Origin: JAOUEA01 sp041287635
GTDB lineage: Bacteria > Actinomycetota > UBA4738 > HRBIN12
Assembly: GCA_041287635.1 (NCBI GenBank)
Contig: JBGGNG010000011.1
Location: forward strand, 1 to 9,229
Length of the DNA: 9,229 bases
Direction: 5' to 3'
Below the pieces are notes generated by a model, which worked only from the letters and a program-made list of their open reading frames with translations, had not been told where the DNA came from and made no database searches. A program made the position numbers and the translations under genes. This document shows positions 1 through 6,212 of this stretch, piece by piece. Positions within the stretch are counted from its first letter, which is position 1, and each line of letters starts with the position of its first letter.

Positions 1-835
1 CGAGATCGGGCTCGAGCCCCCACATCGCGGTCAGCCCTCCTGGACCTACGACCTGCGTGTGGGTCTCGTCGTAGCAGAGCAGCGTGCCGGTCTCCCGGGT
101 CGCGGCCCGCAGCGCCTCGTGGAATCCCGGCTCGGGCACGAACAGGCCGATCGCGTTCGTGAGCACGGGCTCCGTCGTCACGATCGCGATATCGCCCGTC
201 TCGAGGGCCGCCCGGAGCGCCTCGATGTCGTTGAACGGCACCATCACGACCTTGTCGGTGACGTCGCGCGGTAGCCCGGCTTCCTCGGGCACGAGCCTGC
301 CGTCCTCGATGTCGACGAGCCCCTCGTCGAAGTGGCCGTGGTACTTCCCACCGAAGAACAGCACCTTCTCGCGCCCCGTCATCACCCTGGCGATGCGGAT
401 CACCTCGAGGTTCGCGTGGGTCGCGCTCAGCGTGAACTGCCACTGGGGGAGCCCGTAGCGGCGTCCGAGCTCCTCGGCGACCCAGATCGAATCCTCGTTG
501 GGCAGCAGGAACTGCGAGCCGGCGGCGATGCGCCGGGAGACGGCCTCGACGACCGGCTCGGGGCCGTAGCCGCCGAACATCGACATGTCAGCGATGTTGA
601 AGTCGGCGTACTCGTTGCCGTCGACGTCGCGGAACCGAGCCCCCTTCGCGTCGTCGACCCACAGGGGCGGATGGTCGTACGACGTGCGGAGCCACGACAT
701 CGGGACGCCGTTGGGCATCACCCGCTCGGCGCGATGCCACGTCTCGATGCAGCGCCGGTGGGTCTCGGTGAACCGGGCGTCCTCGCGAGCCTTCAGCTCC
801 GCGACCTTCGCTGGGTCGATGCCGTGTGCGGTCAT
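1..835 (-). CDS. Class III (PLP-dependent) aminotransferase, GSA-aminomutase-like, C-terminus beyond window
   Basis: The gene reads leftward from ATG at 835 and stays open to the window edge (278 codons; the family is usually 430-470 residues). It resembles glutamate-1-semialdehyde 2,1-aminomutase and related class III aminotransferases. After an N-terminal helix come the strand pair LWVDDAKGARFRDVDGNEY (58-76), the cofactor-phosphate loop region TLSATHANLEVIRIAR (135-150), YHGH (165-168), TTEPV (220-224) and the cofactor-binding Asp-Glu of CYDETHT (254-260). The catalytic lysine lies outside the window. Two motifs depart from true HemL: SATHA replaces the S-G-T-E-A loop, and DETHT replaces D-E-V-M-T. 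It is therefore probably a substrate-divergent paralogue rather than the tetrapyrrole enzyme; the substrate is unknown. The start lies 11 bases after the propeller gene's stop, with only a weak ribosome binding site, so translation may be coupled. The fold is secure; the function is not. Confidence 0.88.
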   Translation of the reverse strand, partial: MTAHGIDPAKVAELKAREDARFTETHRRCIETWHRAERVMPNGVPMSWLRTSYDHPPLWVDDAKGARFRDVDGNEYADFNIADMSMFGGYGPEPVVEAVSRRIAAGSQFLLPNEDSIWVAEELGRRYGLPQWQFTLSATHANLEVIRIARVMTGREKVLFFGGKYHGHFDEGLVDIEDGRLVPEEAGLPRDVTDKVVMVPFNDIEALRAALETGDIAIVTTEPVLTNAIGLFVPEPGFHEALRAATRETGTLLCYDETHTQVVGPGGLTAMWGLEPDL

Positions 836-846
836 GACAGGAATCT

Positions 847-2076
847 CTACCACTTGAAGGACTGGATGGAACCGTCCTGCGTCCCGGCGATCGTGGCTTC
901 GGGCGCGAGCACGGCGGGGGCGAGCGCCGGAGCAGCGAGCTTCCGCACGCGCACCGGGTCGCAGGCGTCGTCGGGACGGCAGTCGAGCAGCACGCGTGCG
1001 AGCGCTCCATTGTCCGAGGTGACGATCACGCGGTCGCCGTCGACGGCCGGGGTGAGCAGGGGCGTGGTGGCGACCTCGTAGGAGGCGAGGGGGTCACACC
1101 TCGTCTGGTCGCACGTCGAGCGGAAGACCCACAGCCGTCCCTGGTCGTCACCGACTAGCACCCGTCCATCGGCGATCGCGGGCGCACTCGTGGCTCCGGT
1201 CGCGAACGGCGCACCCGGCACGAACGGGGCCCGCCACTCGGGTTCGCATCGCCCCGTGCACGAGAGGGAGAACGCCATCAGCTGACCCCGGGCCACCGTG
1301 AACGCGAGGTCCTCGCCGATCTCGACGGCCGTGGCCGGGCCGTCGGTGCGACCGGTCCACACGGGCTCGCAGTCATCTCCGCAGACCGCGGGATAGGCAG
1401 TCACTCCGCCGCGCGTCGACGACGATGCAACGACCACGAGGCCCTCGCCGAGGGCAGGCGGTCCGGCCGCCGGCCGCCCCGGCACGTCGGCGCTCCACGC
1501 CGCCGGACAAGCCAGGTCCTCGCTCGCGCACCCCACCGGGAAGGCGTAGAGCTCGTCGGACGTGACGTAGACGAGGTCGAAGTTCGCCGCCGGTTGCGAG
1601 ACCGGGCCGTCGCCGGCGACGCCGACCCACTCTGGGGAGCAGCCCTCGCCGTCGCAGGTCGACGGGAACGCGTAGAGCTGGCCCTCCGCGGACCCGACGA
1701 AGATGCGCTCGTCGCGGACCGTCGGGACCGAGAGCGGTCCGTCCGGCACCACGCCGCGCCAGCGCGGGGCGCAGTCGCCGGCTGTGACGGCACACGAGAC
1801 GGGGAATACCGTGAGCTGGTCGCCCGCCACGAAGAGACGCCCGTCGTCGATCGCGAGGCCGGTCACGGGCGTGTCGACCGTCGCGCGCCACTCGGCCGAT
1901 GGACTCCCGGCGGCGGCCGTCGGCCGAGGGTCCCGGTCGGCCGCGCGCAGCACCCGGATCGCGCCGCCGACCACGACCAGGCAAAGCGCCATCGCGAGCA
2001 GCGCGACACCGACCCGCATCGTGGCCCGCCGATGTCGCTCGTAGGTGGCTCGCAGGTGGCCGAACACGGCGCCCAT
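847..2076 (-). CDS. Membrane-anchored PQQ-type beta-propeller protein with one Cys pair per blade
   Basis: The 409-residue product has a short basic cytoplasmic start, one hydrophobic segment (about 21-41) and an extracytoplasmic domain of seven repeats. Each repeat follows the pattern of a buried strand (such as GRLFVAGDQLTVF or ERIFVGSAEGQLYAF), then a cysteine pair, then an acidic or Trp-containing strand. The pairs are C95/C102, C141/C146, C183/C190, C232/C236, C273/C277, C322/C327 and C366/C372. This matches PQQ-like (BamB/quinoprotein-type) propellers, common in actinobacteria as secreted proteins. The blades lack an evident catalytic site, so a binding or scaffold role is more likely than enzyme activity. 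I infer that the Cys pairs form disulfides. ATG at 2076 is chosen because it lies 17 bases after the PAP2 stop; ATG at 2019 (residue 20) is a possible alternative that still keeps the membrane segment. No specific function can be assigned. Confidence 0.88.
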   Translation of the reverse strand: MGAVFGHLRATYERHRRATMRVGVALLAMALCLVVVGGAIRVLRAADRDPRPTAAAGSPSAEWRATVDTPVTGLAIDDGRLFVAGDQLTVFPVSCAVTAGDCAPRWRGVVPDGPLSVPTVRDERIFVGSAEGQLYAFPSTCDGEGCSPEWVGVAGDGPVSQPAANFDLVYVTSDELYAFPVGCASEDLACPAAWSADVPGRPAAGPPALGEGLVVVASSSTRGGVTAYPAVCGDDCEPVWTGRTDGPATAVEIGEDLAFTVARGQLMAFSLSCTGRCEPEWRAPFVPGAPFATGATSAPAIADGRVLVGDDQGRLWVFRSTCDQTRCDPLASYEVATTPLLTPAVDGDRVIVTSDNGALARVLLDCRPDDACDPVRVRKLAAPALAPAVLAPEATIAGTQDGSIQSFKW

Positions 2077-2093
2077 CGTGGCGCAGCGGGGGG

Positions 2094-2807
2094 TCAGGTG
2101 TCTCGCCGGCCGGGATCGGGCATCTGTGCGCGGGCGCGACCGTCGCGGACCAGCTGCGTCGCGGCCGCCGCCAGCAGCGCGGCGCCCGCGCCGAGGAGCG
2201 AGCCCGCGACCACGTCGGAGAGCCAGTGGTGATCGACCACCGTGCGCGAGATCGCCATCAGCGCGATCCAGACGGCGGCGAGCGTGAACCAGCCGCGCCG
2301 GGAGCGCCACGGGTTGGAGGCGACGAGCACCAGGCCGATCGCGACCTGGGCGGCCGTCTTCGCATGCGCGCTCGGGAACGACGTGAACGGGTTCTCCGGG
2401 TCCATCGCGGTCGGGCGTGCCCTGGCGAGCCCGGGCTTGAGCGCGGCGGTGGCCACATCGGCCAGGATCCAGCCGAGCAACCACGCCGCGAGGTCCCACC
2501 GGCGCCGGCGGACCACGAGCCAGATCGCGACGACGATGCGCAATGGCACCATGACGACGCCGGCGCCGAGTCGCTCGAACGCCTCGCCCACCGACCGGAT
2601 CCAGCCGTGCCATCCGAGCGCCGTGCGCCGCCACGCGTCGTCCAGCCCTTGCAGGAGCGGCGGGGCATCGACGTCGGATGCGACCACGATCGCGAGCACC
2701 GCGACCCCGGCGAGCATCCCGGCCCCGATCGCGATCGAGCGGCGCGGGTCGCGGACCAGATCGCCGTCTCGGCGGAGCCGTTCGCGTGGGCCGTGGTCCT
2801 CGTGCAC
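2094..2807 (-). CDS. PAP2-superfamily integral membrane phosphatase
   Basis: The 237-residue polytopic membrane protein carries all three signature motifs of the PAP2 / lipid phosphate phosphatase family. These are K124-x6-R131-P132 (motif 1), P145-S-A-H148 (motif 2, with Ala in place of the usual Gly) and S187-R188-x5-H194-x3-D198 (motif 3, catalytic His and Asp). Hydrophobic stretches lie at about 26-43, 83-100, 106-122, 152-164, 174-187 and 199-219. Such enzymes remove phosphate from lipid phosphates such as undecaprenyl pyrophosphate or phosphatidate on the outer face of the membrane; the substrate here cannot be told. The start is GTG at 2807, with AAGG seven bases upstream. It is the first gene of a leftward cluster and is divergent from rmuC. 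A polyprenyl-pyrophosphate phosphatase role is only one of several possibilities. Confidence 0.9.
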   Translation of the reverse strand: MHEDHGPRERLRRDGDLVRDPRRSIAIGAGMLAGVAVLAIVVASDVDAPPLLQGLDDAWRRTALGWHGWIRSVGEAFERLGAGVVMVPLRIVVAIWLVVRRRRWDLAAWLLGWILADVATAALKPGLARARPTAMDPENPFTSFPSAHAKTAAQVAIGLVLVASNPWRSRRGWFTLAAVWIALMAISRTVVDHHWLSDVVAGSLLGAGAALLAAAATQLVRDGRARAQMPDPGRRDT

Positions 2808-2841
2808 GCGTCGACCTTAGATGTCAGAGGGGGTCGCTACG

Positions 2842-2854
2842 GTCGAAGTTCGAC
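2842..2854. repeat. 13-base palindrome in the divergent intergenic region, possible operator
   Basis: GTCGAA and TTCGAC are perfect inverted arms around a single central G. The palindrome lies 25 bases before the rmuC start and 35 bases from the PAP2 GTG, overlapping the candidate TACGGT element. It resembles the half-sites of the actinobacterial LexA box (TCGAAC-N4-GTTCGA) but lacks the four-base spacer, so it is not a standard SOS box. A regulator-binding role is inference from position and symmetry only; in GC-rich DNA short palindromes also arise by chance. Confidence 0.35.
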
Positions 2855-2866
2855 TTCCCCGACTCC

Positions 2867-2872
2867 AGGAGG
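2867..2872 (+). promoter_or_regulatory. Ribosome binding site that fixes the TTG start of rmuC
   Basis: A perfect AGGAGG lies six bases before TTG at 2879. No ATG or GTG in the right frame is similarly placed, so this site decides the otherwise ambiguous start. It is the strongest Shine-Dalgarno sequence in the window. Confidence 0.85.
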
Positions 2873-2878
2873 AACCCC

Positions 2879-3913
2879 TTGAGCGAGCAGATCGGCTTCG
2901 TGCTGCTGGCCGTCGTGTGCGGACTCGTCGCCGGCGTCGCCGTGGCGAGCAGGCGCCGTCCGGCCGACGGCGGCCTGGCCGCCGACGCCGCCACCGCCCG
3001 CATGGAGGCTCGTCTCGAGGTGCAGGCCGCCGAGCTGCGGCGCCTCGCCGACACCGCCGCCACACGGGACCTTGTCGGCGAGCAGCTGCGTGCCGGCGTC
3101 GAGGGCGCCCGGCGCGCGTTGCAGGACCTCACCGTGCGCGAGCAGGAACGGCGTGGCACCGACGCCGAGCACCGCGAGGTGATCCGCCGGCTCTCGACGG
3201 TGCTGGCCGGTGGGGCCTCGAAGGGCCGCGCTGGCGAGCACGTCCTGCGCGATCACCTCTCGGCGCTGCCGCCCACGATGCTCATCACCGACTTCCGGGT
3301 GGGGGGGAAAGTCGTGGAGTTCGGCCTGCTGATGTCCGATGGGCGGCGGCTGCCGATCGACTCGAAGTGGACGGCGCTCGCCGAGCTCGAGGCCCTCGAG
3401 GCCGCGACCGACGGCGTCGAACGGGACGCGTGCGCACGGGCGGTCGAGAAGGCGGTCGCCCAGCGGGCGAGGGAGGTTGCGCAGTACCTCGACCCGGCCG
3501 TGACGGCGCCCGTCGCCGTGGCCGCCGTCCCCGACGCCGCCTACGAGGTGCTGCGCCGGGCGCACGCTGACGCCTACGGACACGGCGTCGTGATCGTGCC
3601 GTACTCCTCGGCGCTGCCGATCGTGCTGTTCCTCTTCGCGCTCGTGCAGCGGTTCGGCGACGCCGCCGACGTGCAGGCGAGCCTCGCCGAGGTGGGCGGG
3701 GTGCTCGACTCGCTGGAGGCGGTCGTCGAGAACCGGTTCGCACGTGCGGGCACGATGATCACCAACGGCGCCGACGAGTTCCGTTCCCAGCTCGGCAAGG
3801 CGCGCGGTTCGATCGCGCGCGCCCGCGCCTCGAGGGTCGACCCCGTCGGCTCGGAGGGCACGCTCCCCGAGGACGCCGACGAAGAGGGTGGTCCGCTGTC
3901 CGTCGTGCGTTGA
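2879..3913 (+). CDS. rmuC: RmuC-family DNA recombination protein
   Basis: The 344-residue product has an N-terminal membrane anchor (about 5-23), then a charged helical, probably coiled-coil region (35-110), then the RmuC domain. The domain core is visible as KGRAGEHVLRDHL (115-127), TDFRVGG (137-143) and the hallmark LPIDSKW (158-164), followed by the helical AREVAQYLD and the segment VVIVPYSSALPIVLFLFALV (237-256). The E. coli protein is about 475 residues; the shorter coiled coil here fits actinobacterial members. RmuC homologues are linked to limiting recombination at inverted repeats and carry a nuclease-like fold, but the biochemical activity is poorly defined. The TTG start at 2879 is supported by AGGAGG six bases upstream and by the membrane segment starting right after it. 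The acidic C-terminal tail (324-337) is probably disordered. The next gene follows 21 bases later. Confidence 0.9.
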   Translation: MSEQIGFVLLAVVCGLVAGVAVASRRRPADGGLAADAATARMEARLEVQAAELRRLADTAATRDLVGEQLRAGVEGARRALQDLTVREQERRGTDAEHREVIRRLSTVLAGGASKGRAGEHVLRDHLSALPPTMLITDFRVGGKVVEFGLLMSDGRRLPIDSKWTALAELEALEAATDGVERDACARAVEKAVAQRAREVAQYLDPAVTAPVAVAAVPDAAYEVLRRAHADAYGHGVVIVPYSSALPIVLFLFALVQRFGDAADVQASLAEVGGVLDSLEAVVENRFARAGTMITNGADEFRSQLGKARGSIARARASRVDPVGSEGTLPEDADEEGGPLSVVR

Positions 3914-3934
3914 GGGTGTGCGAAGCTTCCGCGC

Positions 3935-4270
3935 ATGGACTTCGAGGAGGCGCTCGCGAAGCTCGACTTCCGCCTGGGTGAGAAGCGCGCGTTCGGCGGC
4001 GGCGCGCGGCTCTACGAGGCGCATCCCAACACCTTCATGACCTACACCGTGCAGGCGTTCGACGACGGCACGGCGATCTTCAGCTGGGAGTTCGCGCTCG
4101 GCGAGTATCTGGCCGGGCGAGGGATGCAGGTGGGGTCAGACGAGGCGCTGAACCAGTTCGTCTTCCCCCGCCAGGATCTCCGCGGACGCCAGGACGGGGC
4201 CTGGCTCGTGGGCGCCGTCGAGCAGACCGAGGCGATGCTCTCGACGATCCGGCTCGACCGGCCGGAGTAG
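3935..4270 (+). CDS. Conserved-looking small protein of unknown function (111 aa)
   Basis: I do not recognise this family. The 111-residue product has no signal peptide, membrane segment or cysteine. It looks like a compact alpha/beta protein: an amphipathic N-terminal helix (MDFEEALAKL), strand-like stretches ARLYEAHPNTFMTYTVQAF and GTAIFSWEFALGEYLAG, and a C-terminal helix (WLVGAVEQTEAMLSTIRL). Codon use is like its neighbours and the frame fills the space between rmuC (21 bases upstream) and the GH114 gene (9 bases downstream), so it is probably a real gene in the same transcript. The ATG at 3935 has no close ribosome binding site; GAGGG at 3912-3916 is too far away for normal use. A soluble cytoplasmic role is inferred. 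Confidence 0.75.
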   Translation: MDFEEALAKLDFRLGEKRAFGGGARLYEAHPNTFMTYTVQAFDDGTAIFSWEFALGEYLAGRGMQVGSDEALNQFVFPRQDLRGRQDGAWLVGAVEQTEAMLSTIRLDRPE

Positions 4271-4279
4271 GCTTCGGCG

Positions 4280-5099
4280 ATGCGGCGACTCGCGATCCTC
4301 CTCGTGCTCGCCGTGGGGTTCGCGTCGTTCCCGTGGACCGCCGGCGCCTCGCCCCGCGAGCACCCGAGCTGCCCGAGCCGGTTCCCTGCGACGGATGCTG
4401 GAAACCGGCGCTCGAGACCAGCTGGCAGTGGCAGCTGCAGGGCCCGATCGCCACGTCGTTCGACGTGGACATGTACGACGTCGACGGGTTCGAGGTTCCT
4501 CGGGGCGTGATCGCCGGCCTGCACGACGGCGGCAGCGTGGTCGTCTGCTACATCAGCGCCGGTTCGTGGGAGCGGTGGCGCCCCGACGCCGGCCGGTTCC
4601 CCGAACGTGTGCTCGGCCGGTCGAACGGGTGGCCGGGGGAGCGCTGGCTCGACATCAGCCGAAGTTCGGTGCTGCGACCGATCATGGAGCGTCGGCTCGA
4701 CATGTGCGCGCGCAAGGACTTCGACGCGGTCGAGTTCGACAACGTCGACGGGTACGCGAACCGCTCCGGGTTCCCGCTCACGGGCGCCGACCAGCTCCGG
4801 TACAACGTGATGCTCGCGAGCGAGGCGCATCGGCGCGGCCTCGGCGCGCTGCTAAGAACGACCTCGGCCAGATCCGCGCCCTGCTGCCGTACTTCGACGC
4901 GGCCCTGAACGAGCAGTGCCACCAGTACGACGAGTGTGGACGTCTCGACCGATTCGTCGAGGCCGGGAAGGCGGTCTTCGGCGTCGAGTACAAGCTCGAG
5001 ACCGACGAGTTCTGTCCCGACGCGAACGCCCACGACTTCAACTTCCTGAAGAAGAGGTTCGCGCTCGGCCCGTGGCGCGTGTCCTGCCGCGGGGCGTAG
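4280..5099 (+). pseudogene. Secreted GH114-type glycosidase (endo-alpha-1,4-polygalactosaminidase family), two frameshifts
   Basis: Three frames in turn encode one protein. The first, from ATG 4280, gives a signal peptide (MRRLAILLVLAVGFASFPW, cleavage near AGA-SP). The second, about 4356-4852, encodes PCDGCWKP, the strand VVVCYISAGSWERW, and FDAVEFDNVDGY with acidic residues where the family active site lies. The third, from about 4853, encodes KNDLGQIRALLPYFDAALNE, QCHQYDEC, AGKAVFGVEYK and the end RVSCRGA. Restoring one base near the CCCC run at 4352-4355 and one after CT at 4852 (CTAAGAAC probably from CTGAAGAAC) yields a continuous 273-residue protein of normal family length. GH114 enzymes cleave galactosaminogalactan-type polymers outside the cell; the bacterial substrate here is inferred only. 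As written the gene cannot make the full protein. Sequencing error at both sites is a real alternative to true decay. Confidence 0.85.
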
Positions 5100-5122
5100 G
5101 CACTCCGATCCTGATGCCCCAG

Positions 5123-5151
5123 TGGTCATGGTTACCCGTGGTGTGCATACT
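5123..5151 (+). promoter_or_regulatory. Candidate sigma70-type promoter for a leaderless argCJBDR transcript
   Basis: TGGTCA (5123-5128; four of six matches to TTGACA) and CATACT (5146-5151; four of six to TATAAT) are separated by exactly 17 bases. The -10 ends eight bases before the argC ATG at 5160, so transcription would begin at or next to the start codon. This fits the lack of any Shine-Dalgarno sequence before argC and the known frequency of leaderless mRNAs in actinobacteria. The hexamers are imperfect, so this is a supported prediction, not a certainty. Confidence 0.55.
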
Positions 5152-5158
5152 TATGCAC
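5143..5158. promoter_or_regulatory. ARG box: predicted ArgR operator of the arginine operon
   Basis: GTGCATA-CT-TATGCAC is a perfect 16-base palindrome ending one base before the argC start codon. Its core TGCAT-ACTT-ATGCA has the same 5+4+5 geometry as the classical ARG box (TGAAT-WWWW-ATTCA), with the TGCAT half-site known from actinobacterial ArgR targets. It covers the candidate -10 element, so ArgR with bound arginine would block RNA polymerase directly. The operon's last gene encodes ArgR, which supports feedback control. Only one clear box is present; many arg promoters carry two. Confidence 0.85.
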
Positions 5159-5159
5159 C

Positions 5160-6212
5160 ATGACGGAGGAGACCCGCGTCGCGGTGCTCGGGGCGTCCGG
5201 CTATGCCGGCGGGGAGCTCGTGCGCCTGCTCGCGGCGCACCGGCGGGCCGAGGTCACGTTCCTGGGGGCCAAGGACTCCGCGGGCAAGAGGCTCGCCGAG
5301 GTCCATCCGCACCTGGTCTCGCTGCCGACCGCGGGCAACGCCATGGAGCCGGTCGAGCCCGATGCGATCGCCGGGGCGGCCGACGTCGTGTTCTCGGCCC
5401 TGCCGAACGGCACCAGCGCCTCGCTCGTGCCGGCGCTGCTCGACGCCGGGCTCCGCGTGATCGACCTCGCGGGGGACTTCCGGCTCCCCGCCGAGGCGTA
5501 CCCGGAGTGGTACGGCTTCGAGCATCCCGCGCCCGCGCTGCTCGAGAAGGCGGTCTACGGCGTGCCGGAGCTGTTCGGGGCGCAGGTCGAGGGGGCGGAG
5601 CTCGTCGCGAACCCGGGCTGCTACGCGACCTCGGCGATCCTCGGCCTGGCACCCCTGCTCGGTGAGGGGCTGATCGAGCCCGGCGCGATCCGCGTCGACG
5701 GGAAGACGGGCCTATCGGGCGCGGGGAAGGCCGCGAACGACTCGACGATCTACACCTCGACCGAGGAGAGCATCAGGCCCTACCGGGTGCCGACGCACCA
5801 GCACACGCCCGAGATCGAGCGGGGGCTGGAGCTCGCGACCGGGGTGGCGCCGCCGGTATTGTTCGTGCCGCACCTCGTGCCGGCGGTCCGCGGCGTGCTC
5901 ACGACGAGCTACGCGACGCTCACGGAGGGGACGACGACCGAGACCCTCACCGAGGCGCTCACCGTCGCGTACGCGGGGCGTCCGTTCGTGCGCGTGCTCG
6001 CGCCCGGCGCGATGGCGGACTCCAAGCGTGTGCGCGGCACGAACGTGATCGAGCTGCAGGCGGTCGCCGACGCCCGGACCGGCACCGCGGTCGTCGTCGG
6101 CGCGGTGGACAACCTCGTGAAGGGCGCCGCCGGCCAGGCGATCCAGAACCTGAACCTCGCGCTCGGCTTCGACGAGGCGGAAGGTTTGCCGACCGTGGCG
6201 GTGTACCCGTGA
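5160..6212 (+). CDS. argC: N-acetyl-gamma-glutamyl-phosphate reductase
   Basis: ArgC reduces N-acetylglutamyl 5-phosphate to the semialdehyde with NADPH, the third step of arginine synthesis. The 350-residue product has the normal length. It shows the Rossmann start VAVLGASGYAGGELVRLL (7-24), FSALPNGTSA (78-87), the catalytic cysteine in ANPGCYATSA (Cys154), KTGLSGAGK (182-190) and the catalytic-histidine region PTHQHTPEIE (211-220), with the C-terminal VDNLVKGAAGQAIQNLN typical of the family. ATG at 5160 is chosen because it preserves the first beta strand; the in-frame GTG at 5184 would remove it even though GGAGGA (5165-5170) precedes it. No ribosome binding site exists upstream of ATG, consistent with a leaderless message. 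Its stop overlaps the argJ start by four bases (GTGA). It is under the predicted ARG box. Confidence 0.97.
   Translation: MTEETRVAVLGASGYAGGELVRLLAAHRRAEVTFLGAKDSAGKRLAEVHPHLVSLPTAGNAMEPVEPDAIAGAADVVFSALPNGTSASLVPALLDAGLRVIDLAGDFRLPAEAYPEWYGFEHPAPALLEKAVYGVPELFGAQVEGAELVANPGCYATSAILGLAPLLGEGLIEPGAIRVDGKTGLSGAGKAANDSTIYTSTEESIRPYRVPTHQHTPEIERGLELATGVAPPVLFVPHLVPAVRGVLTTSYATLTEGTTTETLTEALTVAYAGRPFVRVLAPGAMADSKRVRGTNVIELQAVADARTGTAVVVGAVDNLVKGAAGQAIQNLNLALGFDEAEGLPTVAVYP

Larger units (their letters stand above)
2808..2878. promoter_or_regulatory. Divergent intergenic region between the PAP2 gene and rmuC
   Basis: These 71 bases separate two gene starts pointing in opposite directions, so both promoters probably lie here or just inside the genes. 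On the plus strand a TAnnnT-type hexamer, TACGGT (2838-2843), could be a -10 element for rmuC, but no good -35 sits at 17-18 bases. No convincing minus-strand promoter hexamers are visible. The region also holds a 13-base palindrome (2842-2854) and the rmuC ribosome binding site (2867-2872). Its location is clear; the exact promoter positions are not. Confidence 0.45.

Noticed and set aside
332..1081. Plus-strand open frame of 249 codons at the left end
   Set aside because: It crosses two real minus-strand genes and encodes biased, featureless sequence.
847..2634. 595-residue reading of the propeller frame extended upstream into the PAP2 gene
   Set aside because: The extra N-terminal part is Arg/Gly/Pro-rich low-complexity text antisense-free but out of frame with the well-supported PAP2 gene; the propeller's own ATG at 2076 sits just after the PAP2 stop.
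2842..2854. LexA/SOS box upstream of rmuC
   Set aside because: The half-sites resemble TCGAAC/GTTCGA, but the spacer is one base, not four, so it does not match the known operator; kept only as an unassigned palindrome.
2678..3913. 411-residue version of RmuC starting before the intergenic region
   Set aside because: The extension runs antisense through the PAP2 start and lacks family similarity; TTG at 2879 has a perfect AGGAGG and begins at the membrane anchor.
2837..4024. Long minus-strand open frame (395 codons) opposite rmuC
   Set aside because: It is a mirror of rmuC codons in GC-rich DNA, with His/Arg/Gly-rich composition and no recognisable domain.
4845..4860. Programmed -1 frameshift in the GH114 gene
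   Set aside because: CTGCTAAGAAC does not allow good re-pairing after a -1 slip and no stem-loop is evident; a lost base is simpler, and a second shift near 4352 would also be required.
5100..5142. Transcription terminator between the GH114 gene and argC
   Set aside because: I looked for a GC-rich hairpin followed by T residues and found none in this short gap.
5184..5186. GTG start for argC following GGAGGA
   Set aside because: It would remove the first beta strand (TRVAV) that precedes the GASGYAGGE motif in the family; ATG 5160 is better despite lacking a ribosome binding site.
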